Positions 7,601-13,837 of a stretch of 15,341 nucleotides of DNA are shown here, piece after piece (within the stretch, counting starts at the first letter, position 1; every line of letters begins with the position of its first letter). A program made the translations under genes and the position numbers. The notes beneath the pieces are model-generated. The model ran no database searches, was not told the origin of the DNA, and saw only the letters and a program-made list of their open reading frames with translations. The DNA is from Parcubacteria group bacterium CG11_big_fil_rev_8_21_14_0_20_41_14 (lineage in GTDB: Bacteria; Patescibacteriota; Patescibacteriia; UBA2169), in NCBI GenBank assembly GCA_002787075.1, contig PCVT01000009.1, forward strand, positions 1 through 15,341. The letters run 5' to 3'.

Positions 7601-7745
7601 TATGTATAATAATCTGAGAAAGCAAAAACCCTTGAGTAATGGGATTAGTGGGCGTTTTTATGGTGATTTTTTGCTTGTTTTTTAATTTTTCCGCAATACG
7701 CGCAATAGCCTCCGAAATATCCGGAGGAGTTTCTGGTTGCTCCAT
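4629..7745 (-). CDS. mfd: Transcription-repair coupling factor Mfd, shortened and carrying an inserted repeat
   Basis: ATP-driven translocase that displaces RNA polymerase stalled at lesions and recruits nucleotide excision repair. Domains in order: a UvrB-like N-terminal module (about 1-220, with SGIASSRGSIVDIC), a repeat-encoded linker (about 224-304), the RNA-polymerase interacting domain (from 382, DYVVHLDHGIARFEG), RecG-like helicase motifs with Walker A GDVGFGKT (527-534), DEEQ (628-631) and TATPIPRTLH, then the second RecA domain ending QIRGRIGRGKRQAYAYFFF, and a C-terminal TRCF domain. At 1038 residues it is shorter than E. coli Mfd (1148) even with the insert. The region between the UvrB-like module and the RID is strongly reduced. 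The start ATG at 7745 lies about 15 nt downstream of a predicted transcription start and has no SD. The identity is secure. Confidence 0.96.
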   Translation of the reverse strand: MEQPETPPDISEAIARIAEKLKNKQKITIKTPTNPITQGFLLSQIIIHSDLSKSCILFLVKDDIAKLGIITSIKHWTKNEKKMPLHPTLSTTALADIKDNKACLVILTQEEAKQNLPSKKTFEAHTINLKKAQKLSKEHLLKKLVDSGYTLERTAQESGIASSRGSIVDICTLESRHIIRVDFDDEIIESIKTITQDKKLETKEVAQTRIIPYSLDHIEHNSHGFAPESGRFAPESGRFAPSGLVAGSDDPKSDPAAEIGSDKAASERRAAAGKSGRFAPSGLVAGSTGAKSDPAAEIGSDKTADSENDKAAIKKATYRVQLNEYNPKIKHIICDPFPREYDIETCFTQKDAQLLAKLSQPAHDVRAKHALPSFIKNLQTGDYVVHLDHGIARFEGMVEQKIGNITREYFKLCYAQEDALFLPVTSAEKMEKYIGDPNPTLNRLSSNSWGKQLSKASLDTLHHARELLNTQAKRQLSKAIEIPRAKNIENDLAKTFAYDETEDQKKVIETIYHDLEQDTPMDRLVCGDVGFGKTEVAIRASAKVALEGFQVAVLSPTTILTQQHIDTFTDRLKHTPLKVASLSRFQSKQEQQEVIENLGKGKIDIIIGTHRILSQDVKFKNLGLIVVDEEQRFGVSHKEQLKKLRSQSHVLTLTATPIPRTLHLAVSGVRAISNITTPPCGRKPIETIIEPYNQKHIASAIQEEIKRKGQVYYLYNKVETMHLKKQELQELLPKIRIGMLHGQMPEQEMAKQMHAFDKKKIDVLVCSTIIENGVDLPNVNTLIIDNATQFGLSQLHQIRGRIGRGKRQAYAYFFFRRQKLTGEAEKRLNALEAAKELGSGFDIAQADMEIRGVGNVLGKSQHGHVKSIGLGLYLRLLNNAVEEIKSGTPSEMLSEISVDLPIEARIPKFFEPDKQKRIEMYHQWALLDSIDDLNEAKDKLLAQGALPKPIENLFYILGLKILGIKAGIEAIDTAYASQTSPDQYVILRTHHPTDPKTFAKMLEICQHWQYGTDEIKVLKKDMGADWMKKLEKSIKVLL
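6835..7076. repeat. GC-rich repeat array inside mfd (117-bp period plus 21-bp tandem units)
   Basis: Two 91-bp copies (6835-6925 and 6952-7042) are offset by exactly 117 bp (39 codons) and nearly identical; they differ mainly in a short central segment. Each contains facing arms: AGCGGCAGGGTCGCT and AGCGAACCTGCCGCT are inverted with one mismatch. A 21-bp unit is tandem at 7023-7043 and 7044-7064 with a partial third copy to 7076, encoding the heptapeptide GRFAPES. The tract is far more GC-rich than its surroundings. It encodes SGRFAPSGLVAGS and KSDPAAEIGSDK twice, and at least four of the six frames stay open across most of it. Confidence 0.9.
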
Positions 7746-7766
7746 ACAAAGATTAAATTTGTTTAT

Positions 7767-7795
7767 ATTCTAGCGCAAAATTCTTGAGTTGACAA
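7767..7795 (-). promoter_or_regulatory. Promoter of mfd
   Basis: On the minus strand, TTGTCA (7795-7790) and TAGAAT (7772-7767) are 17 bp apart, each one base off consensus. The predicted start near 7760 gives a leader of about 15 nt with no Shine-Dalgarno site. Confidence 0.75.
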
Positions 7796-7814
7796 GTGCA
7801 AGATGAATATGATA

Positions 7815-7965
7815 ATATTCTTATCCGTTCTTCTTACGCATCTGCTTGTAGTCTGTTCAAAGTGGGAACCCCTCCTACCTGCGATGGACACAAAGTTAGG
7901 ATTGGTTGTCTTTTGACAGCTAACCCTGCGCTACAAGCAGGTGCGTGGGAGGAACTCAAGAATCG
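7815..7965. repeat. Imperfect inverted-repeat element in the mfd-pth spacer
   Basis: CTGCTTGTAG (7842-7851) and CTACAAGCAG (7931-7940) are perfect inverted arms. They extend outward through gcatctg/caggtgc, ttacgca/tgcgtggg and attctt/aagaat with a few mismatches and a small gap, to about 7815-7965. A second smaller stem lies inside (gttag..ggttgtc with gacagctaac, near 7896-7925). No convincing gene or known RNA family is recognised. It resembles a miniature palindromic insertion. Confidence 0.65.
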
Positions 7966-8020
7966 TCTTATCTTGCGGGTTCGCCTTGAAGTGGTATAAA
8001 AGGATACGATGTATTCAACA

Positions 8021-8085
8021 AATAATCGGCTCACACCTGCCCGCAGTGCTACAGCGTTGCAGGCGGGCCGTATGAGCCGATTATT
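8021..8085. repeat. Inverted repeat with 13-bp perfect arms downstream of pth
   Basis: AATAATCGGCTCA (8021-8033) is exactly complementary to TGAGCCGATTATT (8073-8085), with inner GC stems GCCCGC (8039-8044) and GCGGGC (8063-8068). The GC-rich interior contrasts with the AT-rich surroundings. It could act as a second terminator after pth or be a member of a dispersed repeat family. Confidence 0.75.
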
Positions 8086-8119
8086 AAATAAACCCGTCAG
8101 GTACCTGACAGGTTTATTT
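8086..8119 (-). terminator. Near-perfect palindromic terminator of the LCP-der-pth operon
   Basis: AAATAAACC and GGTTTATTT flank the 14-bp palindrome GTCAGGTACCTGAC, with one c/a mismatch pair (8095/8110). On the minus strand the stem ends in a T-rich run (GGTTTATTTAATAAT). The outer arm abuts the pth stop codon (8119-8121). Confidence 0.75.
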
Positions 8120-8676
8120 TAGAGGGAAATAGTTGTTTTCGTCTCGCCGACGAGCCATTCTTCAACAATATCAGGAACTTGTTTTAAAGATTTTTTGAGA
8201 ATTTTTTCTGCGTCTTTGCTTGCAGGCTTGAGAATGTAATCTTCGCTTGAGACGCGCTGTTTACCTGCCTTTTTTTCAGCAATGCCGATTTTTAGGCGAG
8301 CGATTTTTTCCGTCTTGAGCCTGGCAATTACACTTTCCATGCCTCTATGTCCTCCGGAAGATCCTTCTTGCCTTAATCGCAAAGTGCCAATCATTAAATC
8401 AATATCATCAAAGATAATCAAAATATCTTGCTTTTTTATTTTATAGAACCGCGCGATTTTTCCGACTGCGTCTCCTGAGTTATTCATAAATGTAAGCGGT
8501 TTTGCAAGAATTACTTTTGATTTGCCAATCTTTGAGTCGGAAATAAGCGCGTTGAATTTGTCATTTTGTTTGAATGATTTTTTGTCTGCTAATTCGTCTA
8601 GCGCGCGAAAGCCAGTGTTATGCCTTTGGTTTTTATATTGTTCACCTGGATTTCCCAGGCCGATTATTAGTTTCAT
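8119..8676 (-). CDS. pth: Peptidyl-tRNA hydrolase
   Basis: Cytoplasmic esterase that releases tRNA from peptidyl-tRNAs that have dropped off the ribosome. The 185-residue length is typical. Visible motifs: LIIGLGNPG (3-11), RHNTGF with catalytic His19 and Asn20, AKPLTFMNNSG (58-68), the acidic FDDIDL (89-94) and GSSGGHRGMESVI (105-117). Arg111 sits where E. coli Pth has Asn114 (GGHNG). The gene starts 2 nt after the der stop and has a clear AGGAGGA ribosome site (8690-8684) inside the der end, so it is co-transcribed with der. The identity is secure. Confidence 0.96.
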   Translation of the reverse strand: MKLIIGLGNPGEQYKNQRHNTGFRALDELADKKSFKQNDKFNALISDSKIGKSKVILAKPLTFMNNSGDAVGKIARFYKIKKQDILIIFDDIDLMIGTLRLRQEGSSGGHRGMESVIARLKTEKIARLKIGIAEKKAGKQRVSSEDYILKPASKDAEKILKKSLKQVPDIVEEWLVGETKTTISL

Positions 8677-8678
8677 AT

Positions 8679-10061
8679 TTATATCCTCCTATGTCTATGA
8701 GTGAGGCGCTTACGTTTTGGCGGGGAGATATTCATTTCATCTTTTTTCAATTCCCGCTCTTTTACCACTAAAGTTAAAGGCACGCCCTCAAAATCAAATT
8801 TTTCCCGCAAAGAATTAGTTAAAAATTGTTGGTATGATATGCCAAGATTTGTCTTATTTGGAATTTCAAGCACAAACACCGGCGGATTGCTTCTAACCTG
8901 CTTAAGCAGAAGAAGGCGAGGCCTTCTAGTTCCTTTTCCAATAGTTGGCTTGCGTTTTTTTATGCATGACTTTAAAAACTTATCTAAGGCATTAAGCGTG
9001 ATTTCGCGCTTCAAGTTTTGGCTAATGTCTTTTGCCAGAACCAAAATTTCCTTTATCCGTTTATTGTCTTTCGCGCTTGTGAACACAATTGGAGCCCAAG
9101 CTAAATTCGGAAAATTCGCGTTAATATAGTTAGTGTATTTATTTAAAGTTGCCTCGTCTTTTTCTGGAATTAAATCCCATTTATTAGCTACCACAAAAAG
9201 CCCTTTTGCTTTATCTTCAATCTCGCGTGCTAATCTCTTGTCTTGGCTTGTCATTTCCTTTGAAATATCAACAATCAAAGCAACAACATCAGAGCGGTCA
9301 ATTGCTGATATTGATTTGTTAATGCTTAATTCCTCAATCTCATCATTTTTATCTGTTTTTCGCCTAATGCCAGCAGTGTCAATTACAGTATATTGCGTAT
9401 CTTTATAGCTGATAGATATGTCCTGTGAGTCCCGGGTTGTGTGCGGCTTTTCCGAAACAATCATGCGCTCTTCTCCTGCAATGCTGTTTAGGATGGATGA
9501 TTTTCCAACATTTGGTTTTCCAATCAAAGCAAGCGTTATTTCAGAAGCAATTGATTTTTCTAGAGAATTTGGCAATGCTTTTAGAATCGCGTCTAAAAGA
9601 TCCCCAATTCCAGATCCATTAGTGCTTGATATTGAATATTGTTCAAACCCAAGAGAAACAAATTCTTTAGCATGAATTCTTCGGCGCTCGTTGTCGCATT
9701 TATTTACAACCAAAAGAATTTTCTTTCCTGATTTGCGCAATTCTCTGGAAATGCGCCTATCCTCATCAATTAATCCAACAGTAACATCAACCAAGAATAA
9801 AATAATATCTGCTTTTTTCATTGCGCTAATAGCGTGCGAGATAATAGAGTCATGATAAGTATCAGTTTTTAAAGGGTCTAGCCCTCCTGTATCAACTAGA
9901 ATAAATTGCTGAGCTCTCCAATGAACCTCTGCTTCCAGCACATCTCGCGTGGTGCCTGCCTCAGGCAAAACCAAAGCCCGCCTTTGCTCAATAATTTTAT
10001 TGAACAAAGAAGATTTTCCAACATTGCTTCTTCCAACTATAACTGCTTTCGCTATATTCAT
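8679..10061 (-). CDS. der: Ribosome-assembly GTPase Der (EngA)
   Basis: Tandem-GTPase protein needed for 50S subunit maturation. The 460-residue protein has two complete G domains and a C-terminal KH-like domain. G domain 1: P-loop GRSNVGKS (10-17), DTGG (57-60), NKCD (120-123). G domain 2: GKPNVGKS (181-188), DTAG (228-231), NKWD (293-296). The KH-like part follows (about 350-440), and the C-terminus is a basic tail rich in Lys, Arg and His (SPPKRKRLTHRHRRI). The ATG at 10061 overlaps the upstream LCP gene stop in an ATGA junction, a typical translational coupling. Everything expected of the family is present. Confidence 0.97.
   Translation of the reverse strand: MNIAKAVIVGRSNVGKSSLFNKIIEQRRALVLPEAGTTRDVLEAEVHWRAQQFILVDTGGLDPLKTDTYHDSIISHAISAMKKADIILFLVDVTVGLIDEDRRISRELRKSGKKILLVVNKCDNERRRIHAKEFVSLGFEQYSISSTNGSGIGDLLDAILKALPNSLEKSIASEITLALIGKPNVGKSSILNSIAGEERMIVSEKPHTTRDSQDISISYKDTQYTVIDTAGIRRKTDKNDEIEELSINKSISAIDRSDVVALIVDISKEMTSQDKRLAREIEDKAKGLFVVANKWDLIPEKDEATLNKYTNYINANFPNLAWAPIVFTSAKDNKRIKEILVLAKDISQNLKREITLNALDKFLKSCIKKRKPTIGKGTRRPRLLLLKQVRSNPPVFVLEIPNKTNLGISYQQFLTNSLREKFDFEGVPLTLVVKERELKKDEMNISPPKRKRLTHRHRRI
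8684..8690 (-). promoter_or_regulatory. Shine-Dalgarno site of pth
   Basis: AGGAGGA on the minus strand, 7 nt before the pth ATG and inside the last codons of der. It is one of only two strong SD sites seen in the window. Confidence 0.8.
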
Positions 10062-11491
10062 ACATTATCCTCTCCAACAATAATAATAACATCAACATTT
10101 TCTTTTTTTAAGAATTCTGGAATAGTAGGGGATATATTCGCGTTAAGAATTTCGCGTATTTTTTGCGCTTGTTCCATTGCGTTTTCAGATAAAGCGTAAA
10201 TAACTGTTTTTTCATATCCTTTTTGGCTCGCGTTTGAAATATCAGAAATCACAATAGAAAGATTGCGAATTTTGTCAGCGGTTTGGGCTGCTAATCCTTC
10301 GTGGTCTGTGCCGTTCTGAATGGCTACTTTTAGTTTTGTTTCTATGTTTTTTTCCGTTGTCTTTATTGGGTTTGTTTGAGTGTTTTCAGAAACAAGATTT
10401 TGCGCGGTTTGCTGTATTTGGGAAAAATCAGTAGCACCCAAGCTAGGCCGAAGAAGATAGGTTCCTTCCTCATTTTGGTCAACAACCAAAAGCCCGCTTT
10501 TGCTAGTGTCTAATACAATATGATTTATGTTTTGCAGATCCACTGATTTGCTTATATCATACAATCGCATTAATTCCCATATCTGCATATTGGTTTCAAC
10601 GTGCTTGCCTATGATATCAGCTATCGCGAGAATTTTATTTGGGTTCAAAAGAGTTGACATGGCAAGCACGCGCGCTTGAAGAGCCGCGATAATCTGCTGT
10701 TGCCTTAGGGCTCGCGCGAAATCGCTTCCTTCTCCAGATGTGCCATGGCGGGATCTCACGTATTTGAGCGCTTCATCTCCGCTTAAGTTCTGCCATCCAG
10801 CGTCAAAGTGCACTGGTTCATATCCATAATTTTCATCTGGATATTCATAATCAGTAAAGCTCGCAGGAACTTCAACTCTAATTCCGCCGAGCGCGTTTAT
10901 AATTTTCACGAATCCGTCAAAATCAATTTTTATGTAATAGTGGATTGGAAGATTGGTAACGCTTTCAATAGTTTTTGTCGCGAGCGTTGATCCGGATTGT
11001 GGTTTTTTATTTTTGTCCAGGGCTATTCCATAAGCGTGGGCCGCGTTTATTTTCTGCCATCCTACTCCTTCTATTGGAACAACAAGGTCGCGGGGGATGG
11101 AGAGCATTCCTAGTTTGTTATTTTTATTATCAATGCTTGCCACAATAATTGTGTCAGTCAAATTTCCTCCTTCATGATTTTCTCCGCCAATGCCAAGCAA
11201 AAGAATGTTTATTCTTCCTTGTTCTTGGCCTTGTATCATCCTGTCTTCGGCTGAAGCTAAATGCTTTAATTGTTCAACCACTGATACGTTGCCGAATTGT
11301 TCTGATATTGTGTCAGATGAGATTACTGCTCTTGTTGTGTACGTAAAGGCCAAAAATAACACAAACACGATCATGATTGGTATGATTTTTTTTGCAGTAA
11401 AAAAACTCTTGCTTGGTCTGCAGAATTGCTGTATTTGATCTTTTTTGTATGTTTCTTTGCTTAAGAAATCTATATGTTTGCTCTTTTGCAT
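10058..11491 (-). CDS. LytR-CpsA-Psr family envelope protein with LytR_C domain
   Basis: LCP proteins transfer lipid-linked glycopolymers to the cell wall or surface. The 477-residue protein has a basic cytoplasmic N-terminus, one membrane anchor (about 35-51), and an extracellular LCP domain (about 93-275) with LLGIGG (98-103), NLTDTIIV (110-117), SIPRD (131-135) and the Arg-rich ALKYVRSRHGTSGEGSDFAR (241-260). A C-terminal LytR_C domain (about 385-473) starts at KLKVAIQNGT. It is the first gene of the LCP-der-pth operon and divergent from tRNA-Val. Its leader of about 55 nt contains a 12-bp palindrome just before the start and no clear SD. The acceptor polymer is unknown. Confidence 0.93.
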   Translation of the reverse strand: MQKSKHIDFLSKETYKKDQIQQFCRPSKSFFTAKKIIPIMIVFVLFLAFTYTTRAVISSDTISEQFGNVSVVEQLKHLASAEDRMIQGQEQGRINILLLGIGGENHEGGNLTDTIIVASIDNKNNKLGMLSIPRDLVVPIEGVGWQKINAAHAYGIALDKNKKPQSGSTLATKTIESVTNLPIHYYIKIDFDGFVKIINALGGIRVEVPASFTDYEYPDENYGYEPVHFDAGWQNLSGDEALKYVRSRHGTSGEGSDFARALRQQQIIAALQARVLAMSTLLNPNKILAIADIIGKHVETNMQIWELMRLYDISKSVDLQNINHIVLDTSKSGLLVVDQNEEGTYLLRPSLGATDFSQIQQTAQNLVSENTQTNPIKTTEKNIETKLKVAIQNGTDHEGLAAQTADKIRNLSIVISDISNASQKGYEKTVIYALSENAMEQAQKIREILNANISPTIPEFLKKENVDVIIIVGEDNV

Positions 11492-11497
11492 GAATAT

Positions 11498-11521
11498 GGT
11501 AAATTTACCGCGCTTTTCGCG
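11498..11521. promoter_or_regulatory. Palindrome and hairpin in the LCP gene leader
   Basis: GGTAAATTTACC (11498-11509) is a perfect 12-bp palindrome ending 6 bp before the LCP start codon. Next to it, CGCG..CGCG arms around a CTTTT loop (11509-11521) form a second small stem. It could be an operator or a structure that limits ribosome access; the role is inferred only. Confidence 0.45.
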
Positions 11522-11531
11522 TATTTATTGA

Positions 11532-11560
11532 AATAGAGTGCTTGATAATGCTATTATTAT
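11532..11560 (+). promoter_or_regulatory. Promoter of tRNA-Val
   Basis: TTGATA (11532-11537) and TATTAT (11555-11560) are 17 bp apart. The predicted start near 11567 gives a leader of about 22 nt before the tRNA at 11589. Confidence 0.65.
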
Positions 11561-11584
11561 ACAAGATACTTTGTATTTAGTAAA
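11556..11584 (-). promoter_or_regulatory. Promoter of the LCP-der-pth operon
   Basis: On the minus strand, TTTACT (11584-11579) and TATAAT (11561-11556) are 17 bp apart. The -10 box lies on top of the -10 box of the opposing tRNA-Val promoter, so the two promoters probably exclude each other. Confidence 0.65.
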
Positions 11585-11588
11585 TCAT

Positions 11589-11665
11589 GGGCATATAGCT
11601 CAGTTGGTTAGAGCGCTGCGTTCACATCGCAGAGGTCCGTGGTTCGAACCCACGTATGCCCACCA
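11589..11665 (+). tRNA. tRNA-Val (anticodon CAC), CCA encoded
   Basis: The full cloverleaf can be folded: acceptor GGGCATA (11589-11595) with TATGCCC (11655-11661), D-arm AGCTCAGTTGGTTAGAGC, anticodon stem CTGCG/CGCAG with loop TTCACAT, and T-arm CGTGG/CCACG with loop TTCGAAC. The anticodon is CAC at 11623-11625, reading GUG. The discriminator is A and CCA is encoded at 11663-11665. Confidence 0.97.
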
Positions 11666-11704
11666 TTTGGAGAATTAAAAAAAATTCAACAAAGCCCGCT
11701 CAGC

Positions 11705-11732
11705 TTGCAATTTATCAAATTTCTGTTATAAT
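11705..11732 (+). promoter_or_regulatory. Promoter of lepB giving an apparently leaderless mRNA
   Basis: TTGCAA (11705-11710), 16 bp, then a perfect TATAAT (11727-11732). The lepB ATG at 11740 is 7 bp after the -10 box, where transcription should begin. The message would therefore start at or within a base or two of the start codon. Confidence 0.75.
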
Positions 11733-11739
11733 CACGCTT

Positions 11740-12360
11740 ATGGAAGAAGAAAAAACGCAACTTACTGAAATAGATAAAATGATGCAAGAAGCCCCTGAAG
11801 TATCAGAGGGCGGAGCTTTGGCGTTTATTGGTGAGCTGATAAAAATCACGCTCATATCTTTGGCAATCATTATTCCGGTTAGGTATTTTTTAATAAAGCC
11901 GTTTTACGTGAATGGCGCATCCATGGAGCCGACTTATTATAATCATGAATATTTGATTGTTGATGAAATCAGTTATCGGTTCAATTCTCCAGAGCGCGGG
12001 GATGTTATTGTGTTCAAATATCCAGAAGACCCTAGCCAGTTTTTCATAAAGCGCGTTATCGGCCTTCCCGGAGAAAGAGTAGTTGTCTCTGGCGGGGAAG
12101 TAACTATTTATAATTCTGAAAATACAGAAGGCATAATGCTTAAAGAGCAGTATATTCCTGAATATGTAAAAACATTCGGAGATATAGATATGGCTTTGGA
12201 AGCAAATGAATTTTTCGTGCTTGGGGACAATCGCACAGCGAGTTTGGATTCGCGCAGATTTGGGCCTTTGAAAAAAGAATATATTATTGGAAAGGCCTGG
12301 ATACGGGGCTGGCCAATTGACAGGGCTGGCATTTTAGATCATGTTGATTTTGAATTTTAA
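11740..12360 (+). CDS. lepB: Signal peptidase I
   Basis: Membrane serine protease that removes signal peptides from exported proteins. The 206-residue protein has an acidic cytoplasmic N-terminus, one membrane segment (about 32-52), then the periplasmic or extracellular S26 domain. Catalytic Ser61 lies in NGASMEPT and the general-base Lys104 in FIKRVIGLPGE; the conserved GDNRTASLDSRRFGPL box is at 162-177. I place the start at 11740 because it follows a TATAAT box by 7 bp. The longer frame from 11656 would begin inside tRNA-Val. hisS follows after a 16-bp gap on the same strand. The identity is secure; only the start is inferred. Confidence 0.95.
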   Translation: MEEEKTQLTEIDKMMQEAPEVSEGGALAFIGELIKITLISLAIIIPVRYFLIKPFYVNGASMEPTYYNHEYLIVDEISYRFNSPERGDVIVFKYPEDPSQFFIKRVIGLPGERVVVSGGEVTIYNSENTEGIMLKEQYIPEYVKTFGDIDMALEANEFFVLGDNRTASLDSRRFGPLKKEYIIGKAWIRGWPIDRAGILDHVDFEF

Positions 12361-12372
12361 TGACAGTATAGA
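12344..12372 (+). promoter_or_regulatory. Possible promoter of hisS
   Basis: TTGATT (12344-12349) and TATAGA (12367-12372) are 17 bp apart, inside the end of lepB. The hisS ATG follows after only 4 bp, slightly too close for an ordinary start site, so this is weak. The alternative is coupling to lepB. Confidence 0.3.
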
Positions 12373-12376
12373 TACT

Positions 12377-13753
12377 ATGGTAAAAAAGAAACAATCAAAG
12401 CAGGTTGAAAAAATAAAGAAAACATCAAAATCGCTTTCGCTTTTGCGTGGGTTTAAAGATATTCTGCCTGAGCACATGAAATATTGGCAGTACGCGCGCA
12501 ATGTAGCGCATGAGCTTTTTTCTGATTATGGATATGGCCAGATTGAAACTCCTATTTTAGAGCAAACTTCGCTTTACAAGCGCACAACAGGTGAGCACAC
12601 TGATATTGTTACAAAGGAAATGTTTAGTTTTCAAGATAGAAGCGGAGATAGTATTTCTATGAGGCCCGAATTTACGCCAGGCATAGCTCGAGCATATATT
12701 GAGCATGGTATGCTTAATCGGCCTCAGCCAGTTAAGTTATATAGTTTAGGTCCTTTGTTCAGATATGATAGACCTCAGGCTGGCAGGTATAGGCAGTTTC
12801 ATCAGCTTGATTTTGAAATTTTAGGGGATGAAAATCCTGTTGCTGATGCTGAAATAATTTTTCTTTCTTATCTTTTTTGCAAAAAGCTTGGGCTTGATGT
12901 TGTTATTCAGATAAATAGTTTAGGCCAGAGCGAGTCGCGTCAAGAGTATATTAAAATTCTAAAAGAGTATTATAAATCTAAGCGCCGTCTTTTGTGTGAT
13001 GATTGCAAAACTCGGCTTACAAAAAATACTCTTCGTTTGCTGGATTGCAAGGAAACAGGATGTCAGGATTTGACTCAGTCAGCGCCTCAGCTTATTGATC
13101 ATATTGATGATGATTCAAAACAGCATTTTGTCCGGGTGCTTGAGTATTTGGATGAGTCAGAGGTTCCTTATGAGTTGAATCCATATATTGTGCGTGGTTT
13201 GGATTATTATAATCGTACCGCGTTTGAGGTTATGCCTGTTATTACGCGTCCTTGCGATGAAATTTCTCTAGAGGTTGCGCCTGATTTTGTGCCAAAGCCA
13301 GAGCCATTGGTTCAGGCAATTGGCGGTGGCGGAAGGTATGATGGTCTTATTGAGGCAATTGGTGGTAGGCCTACTGCTGGTGTTGGTATGGCGTTTGGGT
13401 TTGAAAGGGTGATTGAGGCGATTAGGCAATCTGGTAAGGATAAGGCTCCTGTAAAAAAACCTCAGGTATTTTTGGCTCAGCTTGGGGAGGAGGCGGCAAA
13501 GCGCATTTTTAAATTGTTTGAGGTATTGCGTGAGTCAGGTATACAAACGCGTGTGAATTTTTCAAAATCAGGGCTTAAGCAGCAGCTTGAGTTGGCTGAT
13601 AAGCTTAAGGTTCCTTATACTGTTATTCTTGGTCAAAAAGAGTTGCTTGATGATACTATTATTATTCGGGATATGGAAAATGGCATTCAAGAGGTTGTTG
13701 ATTTAAGCAAGGTTACTGAAGAATTGAAAAAGCGGCTGAAGAGCCATGAATGA
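12377..13753 (+). CDS. hisS: Histidyl-tRNA synthetase
   Basis: Class II aminoacyl-tRNA synthetase that charges tRNA-His. The 458-residue protein has a basic N-terminal tail (1-17), then GFKDILPE (25-32), motif 2 region LGPLFRYDRPQAGRYRQFHQ (124-143), a Cys set (CDDC 207-210 and CKETGC 224-229), the histidine-specific RGLDYYNRTAFEV (273-285), GGGGRYDGL (316-324), motif 3 GVGMAFGFER (335-344), and an anticodon-binding domain (about 362-450). The ATG at 12377 is chosen because the in-frame ATG at 12341 overlaps lepB. No SD is visible. Residues 287-313 form a longer than usual loop before GGGGRYDGL. A strong terminator follows. Confidence 0.97.
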   Translation: MVKKKQSKQVEKIKKTSKSLSLLRGFKDILPEHMKYWQYARNVAHELFSDYGYGQIETPILEQTSLYKRTTGEHTDIVTKEMFSFQDRSGDSISMRPEFTPGIARAYIEHGMLNRPQPVKLYSLGPLFRYDRPQAGRYRQFHQLDFEILGDENPVADAEIIFLSYLFCKKLGLDVVIQINSLGQSESRQEYIKILKEYYKSKRRLLCDDCKTRLTKNTLRLLDCKETGCQDLTQSAPQLIDHIDDDSKQHFVRVLEYLDESEVPYELNPYIVRGLDYYNRTAFEVMPVITRPCDEISLEVAPDFVPKPEPLVQAIGGGGRYDGLIEAIGGRPTAGVGMAFGFERVIEAIRQSGKDKAPVKKPQVFLAQLGEEAAKRIFKLFEVLRESGIQTRVNFSKSGLKQQLELADKLKVPYTVILGQKELLDDTIIIRDMENGIQEVVDLSKVTEELKKRLKSHE

Positions 13754-13766
13754 TGATTGGGTGTCA

Positions 13767-13795
13767 AAACCTCACTACCGGTAGTGAGGTTTTTT
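13767..13795 (+). terminator. Rho-independent terminator of hisS
   Basis: AAAACCTCACTA - CCGG - TAGTGAGGTTTT is a perfect palindrome followed by a run of T (13790-13795), 13 nt after the hisS stop. Confidence 0.93.
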
Positions 13796-13805
13796 GGGTT
13801 GATTT

Positions 13806-13833
13806 TTGGGTGGTTTTGGAGTATTGTTATATT
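13806..13833 (+). promoter_or_regulatory. Possible promoter of the RhuM-family gene
   Basis: A TATATT box (13828-13833) lies 4 bp before the ATG at 13838, with a weak TTGGGT (13806-13811) 16 bp upstream. The gene has no SD at a useful distance, so a leaderless message is plausible, but the promoter match is weak. Confidence 0.35.
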
Positions 13834-13837
13834 ATAA

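Noticed and set aside
7834..8034. 66-codon minus-strand frame in the mfd-pth spacer
   Set aside because: It spans the arms of an inverted repeat, has no ribosome site and resembles no protein; better explained as repeat DNA.
11656..11739. Longer lepB start inside tRNA-Val
   Set aside because: It would translate from within the tRNA and upstream of the lepB promoter; the ATG at 11740 fits the TATAAT box and the usual protein length.
12341..12376. Longer hisS start overlapping lepB
   Set aside because: The extra 12 residues are hydrophobic lepB-overlapping sequence, while the start at 12377 gives a typical basic N-terminus 16 bp after lepB.
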